A DNA stretch of 64,000 nt from Platycnemis pennipes (Eukaryota > Arthropoda > Insecta > Odonata > Platycnemididae): the NCBI GenBank assembly GCA_933228895.1, contig OW121858.1:31581859-31645858 (forward strand), given 5' to 3'. Position numbers and translations under genes: made by a program. This document shows positions 10,461 to 20,440 of the stretch, piece by piece. The notes beneath the pieces were generated by a model, which was given only the letters and a program-made list of their open reading frames with translations, was not told where the DNA came from and searched no databases. Numbering within the stretch: position 1 is the first letter of the stretch; every line of letters starts with the position of its first letter.

Positions 10461-13148
10461 GCGTAAAAGTACAATTTTTAAAGAGTAATAACTTTATATC
10501 ACAACCTTGCTCGCGAAAAAATATTTCCACCCCTATATTTTAGATAATTAAACTTCTGTTATAAAGAGTTATAAAGAATACAGTTGTAGTGGATCGGCTT
10601 GGCCAGGCGATCGTCTCGGAATACACTTTCTTAATCTTTTATCAGCCACCTCGGTTATCTTAGAATGTTGGGAGGGGGACGTATAAACGGTATGCGGCTT
10701 CCCTTCGTGGAAACTTTACTCGTAGCTACTACATCACGCGTTTAACATCGCTGATCTCACTTTACCGTTAACTCGTGACTTGTGCCGAAGACTTACTATA
10801 GGAACATCCTTCCCAGCTGCAGTCTACCATTCATCTTAAAGGTGAGAGTTAATTCATTATTAGTGACATAAGAGTGCTACCTACTTGTATCACGGCTGGG
10901 ACACCACGAATATTACATTAGAGGATTATTAGTGTTGCAATCCACAAGGGCGTGCACTACGCTCTTGCACCCTTACGCTCTTTCTTGCACTTTCACCCTT
11001 TTCTGCACTAACTAGCTCTATTCCGACATTAGCGCCATGGACACTTTGTGGCAGTGGTGTTTTCTGCAAAAAGTTGACGAGCATGTATCGTGTGGTTTCG
11101 GAAGAGATTTCTCTGTGAGCACAATCGGGATGTGAAAGTAAACGACTTTTTTGTGCTGTTTCTGCATGTAATGATAAACCCTATTTTTGAGGCGTTGTTG
11201 ATGGTGTTTGGTAATCTTTTGGTATTCTTCGTATCCTTTAATACGAAGTCGCAACGGTGTTAAGATTATGTCAACAAATGTTGGTGCGCAAAATAACAAA
11301 CAGGCGCAATTCACAACGTAGGTATATTATTACTTAACAAGGCTTTAATTGAAATATCCAACAACAGCTTAACATGCTGTTTATTTCTCGTTAAACAAAT
11401 TTTATCAACGTAGGATCCATTGCGAATATATCAATACTCTCCGGTTATGAAATCCGGAGCAATTTACATAAATGGTTGTTATCATGAAATTTTAATCATA
11501 ACTAAGTAAATAAAGATTTACATTCATTAAAAATTACGAGCATGATTCGTTGTACCCTATACTGCTCTTGATAAAGGTACAGAGCATTAATATAAACAGT
11601 AGGTACGTACCTACATGTAAGTAATATTGAATTTGATGCCTGGATATGGACTTTTTACATCAAATACTCTGTTTTCTCTTCTTTTGTATTGCCAATTACT
11701 AATCCATGGATATACAATTGTATGGCTAGTTAAGTTTCAATACTTGAGATGGTCCGGCATTCATTTACCAAGTCCATGTGGAAAGCAGACGCATGGGATC
11801 GTGACGTGCTCTCATATTTTTATATTTTCCCCTGACAAAGGCTTCGAAAATGACAAATAATGTGTAATAAAAGTTTGTGATGATGATTTAATGTGGGGAA
11901 AATGGTAGGAAGTGGATTTGTTGGGATTTAGCATGAAGAACTGTAAAATTTGTTTCGGTGACATAGGAATTCATGCTCGGCACGATGACATGTATATTTC
12001 TGATATTAATGTGCAGCTGATGCAGCCAAAGCTACAAAGATAGTGTGATAAGTCGTCGTGCACTACATTATGAGTGAAAAAGCATAAACCACGGTGATTT
12101 CCGTGAGATAAGCGCTGTTGGAAAAACATTTACCGTGTCAATCAATTCCTCATTGTTGTTATGATGTAAATGTTTTGTTGATTATGTGGTATTACTTTTA
12201 TTTTTCGAAATAAAATGATAGTGTCATAAGTAAATATTTCAGCTGTATGGTAAGAAATGAGTAGTTACAAATAGGACTTCCTATGAGGTTGATGCCCATG
12301 ATGAAATAAATGCCTTGAGTGTGAACGTGATTTTCTGAGCAATAACTGTGTTAATACAAAGTAGAAGCCTTGACTTTAGTTCAGCGTAGAATTTCTGAGC
12401 AAATTAATTTAAATTGTAGAATCAGCTTGGTGAGTGAGGGAATAATTGCAAGATGCATAGGCTAAGGCAAACTAAGGAGAAGGATGTAGGTGCACCAAGA
12501 TTTATCGTTATGGTTTAACACATTTATTTCAGTATATTTGACGATTTTTAATGTCTTGGGCAAGTTATCAGATTCATAGGGATCAAAGTTTGAACCCAGT
12601 ATCAGTGTGTTTTTCAGTGTTAACTTCCTGAAGCCAGTTTTTCAATGCCAATAAACTTGTCGTAGGCAGTCTTGTGGGATAATAGCTTTAATCTGCTTGC
12701 TTTCCTCAGTAAACTTGCTGTCGCTTCTGCACCTGCATAACCATTTGCAAGGAGATACAGAGGCTTTATTCATATAGCAAGAGGGAATAGTCAGGGAGAG
12801 TGTTGAAGTTTTTGTAATAAGAGTACGTAGTTGAGTATTTGGTTAGAATTCCTTCAAGACGTTAAACAGTTACATTATTGTATACCGTTGCCGTTGAAAT
12901 CTTGTACTGCAAACCATTAATAAATCATAACAGTGCCATGGAATATAATTCCCTTTCAAAGGACTTGAATTTCCCGCAGGGTGATTCGCCGTAGCGACAG
13001 TGAATTGTTCTGTACCTCATAAGTTGGCAATAGAACTTGGCAATGTGCGTGAATTTTAGCTTCTCTCATTGGGGGAAAATCGATGTGTACTCATCAATTT
13101 CGATGGCGTCACTGCCATCTAAGGCCCCACAGACTATTAAAACAATGC
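10461..13148. other. long non-coding stretch; weak candidate 5' exon near 10.68-10.84 kb
   Basis: No coding gene or known mobile element is recognised in 2.7 kb. One weak candidate for a host transcript start exists: a TATAAA box at 10682-10687 lies above a non-coding segment ending in a donor-like CTTAAAG|GTGAGAG at 10841. A 98-codon minus frame at 11018-11314 and a 77-codon plus frame at 11627-11860 have no recognisable content. Confidence 0.25.
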
Positions 13149-14515
13149 TTCCAAATGGTAGCATAGTCATTGTTGCCAAACAATTTTCATAAATATGAAT
13201 ATTAAAAAATTCAAAACAAAGAGTTCTATTTGAAAGGAAGTAGTTTATAACAATGCAAGAACTTATTTAACCGATTTTAGAATGCGTTTTATCGGGCTCG
13301 CCTTACCACAATATTTTATTTCATATTAATAAATGTCTACTTGAAAAAAAGCAGAAAAGCCTTAGTTTCATGAAAGTGGCGCTATAGCATGTTGTTATCA
13401 TTGGCAACGGTACTTGTGACGGAACGTGCTTACGAACCTATTTACCATATTAATTATAGGAATATACCTTACCAAGGTCCTTCTCATATTTTTTTATGTA
13501 ATTTATATTTTTCATTGGTTATTTCCATGGTGTAATTAATACCAATGATTCCAAATGGTAGCAGCGTCATTGTTGCCAAACAATTTTCATGAATATGAAT
13601 ATTAAAAATTTCAAAACAAAGAGTTCTATTTGAAAGGAAGTAGTTTATAACAATGCAAGAACTTATTTAACCGATTTTAGAATGCGTTTTATCGGGATTG
13701 AGCTTGTATTCTCACTTTATGAATTAAACGTGGCAACTACACGTCAGTCATGTTCCGAAGTCAAAATGAGTGAAAAGAGATTGTATTACAATAGAATGCA
13801 GCTACAACGCGCTATAAAATAGCGGACTCATATAGTTATTGTGTATGCATTATAATCTTATAGATTATTTTCCATATAGGTGTTTTTCTGGATCTGTATT
13901 TATTCATTAAATAACAAATAGCTTTTTTACGGGAGTTTGACTCACGGAGTCACGGTGGAATCTCCTTAAGGAGGCTCCCTCGAATTATGAAGTAGATGTC
14001 ATTTTTGTGAAAATTTCAGGACATCATTTTTTAGCCCTTCTATCGATTGGCAATAAAATAATGAAGCCTTTCCGTAATATTATTTGAAGAAAAAAGATGC
14101 TGAAAATCAGATATTTTATACGTGGTTATACGGCAGAGCCTGGCTCTTGCAGCAAAATTTCCAGATTATTAATGTAAAGAGATATGTCGTTTTGACAAAA
14201 AACTAAGATAAGATGCGCAATTTTATGAAGAATTTAGCATTGTGAAAAAGTTCTCGCTCTACTACGCTCTCTTTCATTGATATTAATACATATGTTTGCT
14301 CGAAAAAAATCAGAAAAGCCTTAGTTACATTAAAGTGGCGCTATAGTATTTTGTTATCGTTAGCAACAGTACTTGTACGGAACGTGCTTACAAGCCAATT
14401 ACTAACTTAATTTAGGAATGTTCCTTACCAAGGTCCTTCTTATATTTTTAACGTAATGTAAATAAATCATTGGTTATTGACATGGTGTAATTAATACCAA
14501 TGCTTCCAATTTTCC
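13149..14515 (+). repeat. rearranged array of X-Y-Z repeat modules (Z-Y-Z-X-Y)
   Basis: Z (starting TTCCAAATGGTAGCA) appears at 13149 and again at 13549, about 400 bp apart. Y (TCGCCTTACCACAATATTTT and onward through ATTAATACCAATG) appears at about 13296 and again, diverged, at about 14265. X appears at 13981. The 21727-22680 copy has the simple order X-Y-Z, so this locus reads as a permuted, partly deleted tandem array of a unit of roughly 950 bp. No coding sequence; class unknown. Confidence 0.65.
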
Positions 14516-14654
14516 AATGCCTCGCAACGTAAACTATATGCAAATGTTACGTCATCAAGAAGGCAGCGCTCCCCGCCATTTCAGAGCCTTTTCAAATGGC
14601 CTTAAAATTAACATTTAATTTTATAGTAAACGGGAATTTATCAATACAAACTTT

Positions 14655-14996
14655 TTGCGTAAATTAAATACATTTATGGCAGGGCACGAATCGCAAGTAA
14701 TGAAGCCTGTTTTCTTTGATGAAGGAAACTACCCTATCAACAGAAATGAGCAAATGAAGCCACCAAATACGTCTCACCGATCTGATTTCCAACAAGATTC
14801 GTCCAAATATATCACTGGAGATTTAGAGCATGCGGATAATGATCAGATGCAGGAAACTGAGGTAGAAAGAGAGGTATCAGTTGAAGAAGTGGAAGTGTTG
14901 GATCATCAGGAGCCAGTTGCTGACGAAGAAAAAAAAAATTCCCTTTGTGAAAGAAAAGGAAAAGGGGTCCCTGACTCCATTTGCAGTACTGGGTAG
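14655..14996 (+). CDS. unrecognised 113-codon open frame (first ATG at 14676)
   Basis: The frame is open for 113 codons, with the first ATG at codon 8. The product would be hydrophilic and acidic in its second half (many Glu, including EVEREVSVEEVEV), with no recognised domain. It lies just upstream of a decayed CR1-like ORF on the same strand, so it might be a remnant of that element's coding region or a spurious frame. A long A-run near its end makes its 3' limit unreliable. Function unknown. Confidence 0.15.
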   Translation: MRKLNTFMAGHESQVMKPVFFDEGNYPINRNEQMKPPNTSHRSDFQQDSSKYITGDLEHADNDQMQETEVEREVSVEEVEVLDHQEPVADEEKKNSLCERKGKGVPDSICSTG

Positions 14997-15049
14997 GGAA
15001 ATTAGAAACGGAGAGGACAGTCAGTCTTTATCTTAGGATTTAGATTCGA

Positions 15050-15331
15050 TTGCTAAATTGGTGTGATAGTTGGCAGCTAGAATTAGATTTGAAGAAATGC
15101 GCGATAGTTAACTTTTGGAAAAAGGATAGCGTTCCCCGGAATAAAAATTGAATCGAAGAAAGATATCTATGAAAATATCTAACATAGATTCCATTAAATA
15201 CTAAGGCGTCACCAGCAACAAAGACATGCCAATGGGGAAACACATCAGGGAAACAACTACTGTAGTAAACCTTATCGTAGGATTCGTTAGAAGGGTTCTA
15301 GGCAAATGCGATGAGAGAATACGAGAAAGGA
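15050..15331 (+). pseudogene. decayed CR1-like ORF2 fragment, left part (split by R1)
   Basis: Translation gives GVTSNKDMPMGKHIRE and GFVRRVLGKCDERIRE, which match the thumb region that follows the reverse transcriptase in CR1/L2-like proteins (SIKYLGVT...GFVRRVLGKC). Upstream residues KKCAIVNFWKKDSVP fit the preceding segment but contain stops. The frame continues on the far side of retrotransposon R1, at 21039, into a VRPH...LEYA..WDQFEEGMVKELE segment with a one-base deletion. It is an old, dead element that served as the landing site for R1. Confidence 0.7.
15321..15331. repeat. 11-bp target-site duplication of R1, left copy
   Basis: ACGAGAAAGGA at this position is repeated exactly at 21039-21049 on the other side of the element. 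This fixes both ends of the insertion. Confidence 0.9.
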
Positions 15332-15359
15332 GTAGTAGTAGTAGTATTGGGTGTTTATT

Positions 15360-15397
15360 GGGTGCGTCGACGGCTTAAGGTCATTTTGCACCACCCA
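15360..15397 (-). promoter_or_regulatory. 3'-end stem-loop of R1
   Basis: In the RNA sense the sequence folds as GGGTGGTGC ... GCACCC around a loop containing AATGACC and GCCGTCGAC. The same stem-loop is found at the same place, close to the triplet tail, in R2/R3 (28447-28482, 39208-39243) and R4 (59544-59573). In non-LTR elements such 3' structures are often the recognition site for the element's own reverse transcriptase; here that role is inferred. Confidence 0.65.
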
Positions 15398-15504
15398 CAG
15401 TCTAATTTGTACTGTCCTAGGTTTAATGTCAGTAGGAGTGTAATGCTGATATTATTATACTTACATGAATTAAAAGACTATATATCTACACAGACAGTGG
15501 TAAC

Positions 15505-18500
15505 TTAGATTTTATTATAAAGGCCAGTTGCTTTCATAAACGATGTGACTCGGGATAGACATTCGGAGTTATTACCTAAGATAAGCTCTAGGCCTCCTCT
15601 GATGCCTAGTTGCTCGCGTGCATCCCGATGCTTGTCGCACTCCGTCAGGACGTGTCGAATGCTAAGAAGACAGTCGCAGTCATCACACCGAGGTGGGTTC
15701 TTATCTTCTGAGAAGAGGTAAGAGTGGGTTAAGGCGCAATGCCCAATTCTCAGCCGGGTGATGACTACTTCCTCTCTGCGACTGTTCCTGACGGAAGTGG
15801 GCCACACTGACGTTACCGGTTTTATGCAACGCAGCTTATTGTCGGTCACATCTGCCCAACATTTGTTCCACTGCTCTAGGGCTACTCTCCGGAGGTGAGC
15901 CTGCAGATCCTGATAAGGTACCAGAGTCGTTGTCAATTCACGCATTTGGAGAGCTTCTTTCGCTGCTGCGTCTGCTCTCTCGTTCCCAGCGATTCCCATA
16001 TGTCCAGGCACCCAGATGAAGATAACTTTGATTCCCTTCTTGTAGAAGGATAGAAGGGTATTGTGTATGTTCTGGACAATAGGATGCATGGGAGAGAATA
16101 CAGAAATAGATTGCAATGCGCTCATGGAGTCTGTGCAGATGGCAAAGGACTTGGCAGCCTCCCCAATCTCATCAAGAGCCATCTTAATGGCCAGCAGCTC
16201 GGCAGTGTATATGCTACACAGCGAGCTGAGCCGAGCCCGAATGACACCATGATGGGACGATGTAACCGCGCATGAACAACCTACATCCGACTTCGATCCA
16301 TCCGTGAATACGGGGATGAAGCCGGGGTGGCGAAAGATAAATTCATTGTATAGACACTGGTACTCCTGAGCAGTAGTATAGGCTTTGTATCGTGAGGCAA
16401 GTTTCATATAGATTTCAGGGGGCGGAATTATCCAAGGTGGGTTACTGGAGTACCTAACAGAATAAACGTCTGGGAGCATAAGTCCACTGTCCCGAATAAA
16501 AATTTGAAAACGAACGCTGAGCGGCTTGGTGGCTCTTGTCCGTCTGTTAAAAAGTTCTAAAAATCTAGGGTTAAAAATTACATTAAAACAAGGGTGGCTC
16601 TTCGAAGATAAAACCTTGGCCACATATGAGCACATTAAAATATTTCTGCGGTACGACAACGGCGGCTCCCCGGCCTCAGCGTAAATGCTGAGGACCGGAC
16701 TTGTCCTGAAGGCGCCAGTGGATATCCGGAGCCCTGCGTTGTGTACTGTTGTCAGAGGCTTCACGTACGAATCCCGGGCGGACGCATAAACGAATGACCC
16801 GTAGTCCAGTTTAGATCGCACGAGTGCGCGGTACAAATTAAGCATGGATTTTCGATCAGCACCCCAAGATGAGTGGCTTAAATATTTTAAAATGTTTAGA
16901 GTCTGGAGACTTTTTTGCCTTAAAAGGCGAATATGCTCCCGCCAGTTTAGTCGGTAGTCCAGGGTCATACCGAGGAACCTGACCGACTCGACATATGGGA
17001 GGATTCTGCCATCAAGTGACAGCGCTGGCGGAACGTACTCTCCCCTCACCCGGTAAAAATGAATACATTTACACTTCTCTACTGAAAACTTAAACCCGTT
17101 CCTCAAAGACCAATCCTCCAGTCTATTTAGAGCTAGCTGGATAACTCTGGTAGCGCTGGTAAGTTTCGCTGACCTGCAAAATATTGCAAGGTCGTCCACG
17201 AACAGCGATCCCAGAAGAGGAGGTTTGATACATTTTGCGATATCGTTTATGGCGATAGCAAAGAGTGTAACGCTTAAGACCGATCCTTGAGGCACTCCAT
17301 TTTCCTGGGTGTGAAATTCTGATAGGTGTTTGCCTATCTTTACTCTAAAAACACGATTTGTTAAAAAGTTCTTGATAAATATCGGTAAGTTCCCCCTTAG
17401 TCCCCACTCATGCAACGTATTTAAAATCTTCAGCCGCCAGACCCGATCGTATGCCTTCTCCATGTCGAAGAAGACACTCACGACGTGTTGGCGTAGAAGA
17501 AAGGCCTCCTGGATGAAGTTATCAACTCTGACCAGGTGGTCGACAGTCGAGCGACCACGTCTGAAACCGCATTGGATGGTGGAGAGAAAGTTTCGACGCT
17601 CCAACCACCAAACGAGACGCTTATTCACCATCCTCTCCATTAGCTTACACAGGCAGCTGGTGAGGGAGATGGGTCTGTAATTTTCCGGGTCAGCTCTGTC
17701 TTTTCCCTGTTTTGGAATAGGAACTACGAGAGACTCCCGCCAGGAAGATGGAAAGCTACCCTCACTCCACAGCTGGTTGAGGGAGCGAAGGACGTCCAAC
17801 AATGCCCTGTCCGGAATATTCCGGAGAAAAGCATTATGGATTTCGTCCATTCCTGCGGCCGTGTCACGCGAGTCTGCAATAGCAGAACGTAGTTCCCAAA
17901 GAGTGAACGGGATATTGTAGTCTGCCACCGTCTGTTTTTCGGAGAAGATAGGCGGATGAGATTCGGCTCGTCTCTTAACAGAAAGGAAGTGGTCGGCGTA
18001 TGCGTCATCGCTGCATGTGCTGGCGAATAGCTCGCCGAAAACTTCGCCAATATCGGCTTGAGACGTCAACACATCACCGTCAACATTTAGGAACGAGACG
18101 CCGGGCTGATGGTGAATTCCCGAGATACGTTTCACCTTGTTCCACACCTGTGCAACGGGTGTTCTGGAGTTGATGCCAGATACGTACTCCATCCAGGAGA
18201 CCTTTTTAGCTTCCCTCACTAACTTTCGAGCTTTCGCTCGAAGGCGTCTAAATGCGGCCAGATTAAACGCTGTGGGGAATTTGTTAAATATTCGTAATGC
18301 CTTCTTGCGTTGGCGAATAGCGTTAGCACAGTCTTCATTCCACCATGGCACTGCAGGTCTGGGGGCACTTCGCACTGATCGCGGTACACTGCCATTGGCG
18401 GACTCGAGAATACTTCTGGTCAGTTTTGCAATGTTAAAAATCCCGTCGCGGCTTTCGTCAAAGGTAAAATTAAAAGTCTTCTTAAAATCTGGCCAATTGG

Positions 18501-19206
18501 CTCTCCGAATAATCCAGTTTCCCGGGCGGATAAAATCTATGTTAAAATTCTCCTCCCTACTAATTAAAAGGGGAAAGTGGTCGCTCCCACATAAATCATC
18601 GTGTACGGACAAGTGAAATTTACTAAGCAAGGTGCTCGATGCAATGCATAAGTCTATTGAGGAGAATTGACCACTAAAGGAATTAAAACGTGTGTGTTCC
18701 CCGTTATTCATTAAAATTAGGTTAAAATCCGTGATAAAATTAGCTAGGATACGACCCCTTCGGTCGCTCTGTGCCCTAGAGCTACCCCAAAGGGTATCGT
18801 GGGCATTAAAATCACCTACTAATACGAAAGGCCTCGGTAGTTGACGGACAAGGGCTTCCAGATTAAAACGAGTCACCGGTGCCCCCTCAGGCAAGTATAC
18901 GTTGCATAACGTCAATGCCTCTGGGGCATGCACAGTCACAGCGACCGCCTGAAAAGGCGTGTTCAGCTGCACTCGGGAGGTGTAAAGGGCCTCCCGAGTG
19001 GCAACTGCCACTCCACCCTGGGCACGTTGGCCACTGGTGTCGTCCAGTCTAAAAACATTAAAACCTTTTAAAATTCCCTTGTCCGTTGTTTTAAAATGAG
19101 TTTCCTGCAGGCATATGCAAGACGGGTTAAAATCACGAATTAAAACGGTCAGCTCCTCCTTACGCCGATAAAAACCATTGCAGTTCCACTGCAAAATAGA
19201 AGCCAT
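15505..19206 (-). CDS. R1 ORF2: endonuclease, reverse transcriptase, RNase H polyprotein
   Basis: 1233 codons, ATG start at 19206. An APE-type endonuclease spans about residues 1-225, with QWNCNG, LQETH, GDFNAH (near 131) and GSDHFPL (near 208). The reverse transcriptase covers about 495-760, with VVPIPKQGK (near 500), FFDMEKAYD (near 581), GVPQGS (near 637) and the catalytic FVDD (near 669). RNase H lies at about 965-1085, with FTDGSKSD, AELLAIKMAL, CTDSM and GHMGIAGNERAD, so all four acidic positions are present. A C-terminal CX2C...HX4C knuckle sits near 1172-1188. The protein would nick target DNA and copy the element RNA by target-primed reverse transcription in the nucleus. No frameshift or stop; probably functional. 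Confidence 0.95.
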   Translation of the reverse strand: MASILQWNCNGFYRRKEELTVLIRDFNPSCICLQETHFKTTDKGILKGFNVFRLDDTSGQRAQGGVAVATREALYTSRVQLNTPFQAVAVTVHAPEALTLCNVYLPEGAPVTRFNLEALVRQLPRPFVLVGDFNAHDTLWGSSRAQSDRRGRILANFITDFNLILMNNGEHTRFNSFSGQFSSIDLCIASSTLLSKFHLSVHDDLCGSDHFPLLISREENFNIDFIRPGNWIIRRANWPDFKKTFNFTFDESRDGIFNIAKLTRSILESANGSVPRSVRSAPRPAVPWWNEDCANAIRQRKKALRIFNKFPTAFNLAAFRRLRAKARKLVREAKKVSWMEYVSGINSRTPVAQVWNKVKRISGIHHQPGVSFLNVDGDVLTSQADIGEVFGELFASTCSDDAYADHFLSVKRRAESHPPIFSEKQTVADYNIPFTLWELRSAIADSRDTAAGMDEIHNAFLRNIPDRALLDVLRSLNQLWSEGSFPSSWRESLVVPIPKQGKDRADPENYRPISLTSCLCKLMERMVNKRLVWWLERRNFLSTIQCGFRRGRSTVDHLVRVDNFIQEAFLLRQHVVSVFFDMEKAYDRVWRLKILNTLHEWGLRGNLPIFIKNFLTNRVFRVKIGKHLSEFHTQENGVPQGSVLSVTLFAIAINDIAKCIKPPLLGSLFVDDLAIFCRSAKLTSATRVIQLALNRLEDWSLRNGFKFSVEKCKCIHFYRVRGEYVPPALSLDGRILPYVESVRFLGMTLDYRLNWREHIRLLRQKSLQTLNILKYLSHSSWGADRKSMLNLYRALVRSKLDYGSFVYASARDSYVKPLTTVHNAGLRISTGAFRTSPVLSIYAEAGEPPLSYRRNILMCSYVAKVLSSKSHPCFNVIFNPRFLELFNRRTRATKPLSVRFQIFIRDSGLMLPDVYSVRYSSNPPWIIPPPEIYMKLASRYKAYTTAQEYQCLYNEFIFRHPGFIPVFTDGSKSDVGCSCAVTSSHHGVIRARLSSLCSIYTAELLAIKMALDEIGEAAKSFAICTDSMSALQSISVFSPMHPIVQNIHNTLLSFYKKGIKVIFIWVPGHMGIAGNERADAAAKEALQMRELTTTLVPYQDLQAHLRRVALEQWNKCWADVTDNKLRCIKPVTSVWPTSVRNSRREEVVITRLRIGHCALTHSYLFSEDKNPPRCDDCDCLLSIRHVLTECDKHRDAREQLGIRGGLELILGNNSECLSRVTSFMKATGLYNKI

Positions 19207-19216
19207 AAATATATTT

Positions 19217-19247
19217 TAAAATAAATAAATAAATAAATAAATAAATA
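19217..19247. repeat. AAAT-type microsatellite between ORF1 and ORF2
   Basis: A run of AAAT units fills much of the 61-nt space between the ORF1 stop and the ORF2 start of R1. The equivalent spacer in R2/R3 is also A/T-only but of different sequence. An unstructured spacer would suit re-initiation of translation at ORF2, though that is inference. Confidence 0.7.
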
Positions 19248-19267
19248 CGAATATATAAATAGGGTTT

Positions 19268-20440
19268 TCAGCGCCGAATACGGTGCTTTTTCCCCTTTTG
19301 TTTCGCAGGGAGGACTTCAATCTCTGAGGGACTGTCGTCCTCCTCCATTGACTCCACCGGGGGGACTAGCTTGGCTAGTCCGGAGGGGTCAGGGGATGGG
19401 GTTTTTTCGCGCTGGGTCAGCGCTACCCCGGTAGCTGTGTTTTTCTGGTTCTTTTTAGGAGAACCAGTGATGGTGGTGGTGTTTTTCGGTGCCGGATTTG
19501 GTGCCTTAGCCGGCTTGGCTACTTCTTTTACTTCAGCGATATCTACATTTGCATTTAACTCAGTCTGCGTTCCTTGGGAGGCCTTTGGTATGTTTGGGGA
19601 CGCAACGGAGGCAAAGGATTTCGAAAATATGGGTGCTGCCATTGCCCTGTACCTTTTCCTCGCCTCGAAGTATGGGATTTTCTCTATTGTTTTAATTTCC
19701 ATGACTTTGCGCTCTTCTATCATTTTTGGGCACTTGCGAGAATACGCCGGATGCGTACCCTCGCAGTTCACACAACGTGGTTCCTTGTTGCAGTCCGCAA
19801 TCTCATGGTCTTCCAGGCCGCAGCGCGGGCAGGTGGCCTTGCCCTCACATCGCGGGGCGATGTGGCCGAAGCGCTGGCACTGGAAGCAGCGCATGGGCGC
19901 CGGTATGAATGGCCGCACTGGAACTGATTCATATCCGACGAAAACCTTGTCGGGGAGACTATCACGCGCAAAGGTTAATACGACAGAAGTAGAGTTTACG
20001 ACTTCGCCATTGCGCTTAGTGGTAAGCCGACGAGCATCAGTGACTCCTTGAGATGCCATTTCACTTTTTATCTCGTCGACTTCCACGTACAGTAGGTCGT
20101 AATGTGATATTACTCCCCGACAGGTATTAAGAGTACGGTGCAACTCCACTTTTACTGGAATGTCGTGCAGCTTCGTGAATGACAAGAGCTTCACACTTTG
20201 TACATTATTTGCTGCTTCGATTAGCAAGCTTCCGTCACGCAGCTTTTTAGCGGATTTCAGCTCTCCTGGTATTGCAGACGACAGAACTTTACGAATGAGA
20301 AAGGGAGACACCCGCTTAAGCGTCTCCCCTTCTTTAACGCACTTCATTATCAAAAACCGCTTGCAAGCGGAAAAACACTTATCTCCCCCGCCCGTATCCG
20401 GGCGGGATCTTTTGGAGGGTGGAAGAATTGAATCTGCCAT
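19268..20440 (-). CDS. R1 ORF1: gag-like RNA-binding protein with three zinc knuckles
   Basis: I place the start at the ATG at 20440 (MADS...), giving 390 codons. The frame is open 22 codons further upstream, but its first codon there is GTG. That upstream stretch is conserved with R2 at the nucleotide level as 5' leader, while similarity drops right after the ATG. Around residues 183-240 are three CCHC knuckles: CFQCQRFGHIAPRC, CPRCGLEDHEIADC and CVNCEGTHPAYSRKC. The C-terminal third is low-complexity and rich in Lys, Pro, Thr and Ser, ending in an acidic MEEDDS patch and a basic tail. The family binds element RNA and forms the ribonucleoprotein carried to the target. Intact. Confidence 0.9.
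   Translation of the reverse strand: MADSILPPSKRSRPDTGGGDKCFSACKRFLIMKCVKEGETLKRVSPFLIRKVLSSAIPGELKSAKKLRDGSLLIEAANNVQSVKLLSFTKLHDIPVKVELHRTLNTCRGVISHYDLLYVEVDEIKSEMASQGVTDARRLTTKRNGEVVNSTSVVLTFARDSLPDKVFVGYESVPVRPFIPAPMRCFQCQRFGHIAPRCEGKATCPRCGLEDHEIADCNKEPRCVNCEGTHPAYSRKCPKMIEERKVMEIKTIEKIPYFEARKRYRAMAAPIFSKSFASVASPNIPKASQGTQTELNANVDIAEVKEVAKPAKAPNPAPKNTTTITGSPKKNQKNTATGVALTQREKTPSPDPSGLAKLVPPVESMEEDDSPSEIEVLPAKQKGKKHRIRR

Noticed and set aside
19371..20051. 226-codon plus-strand open frame opposite R1 ORF1
   Set aside because: Shadow of ORF1; the zinc-knuckle and basic-tail codons on the minus strand explain the open antisense frame.
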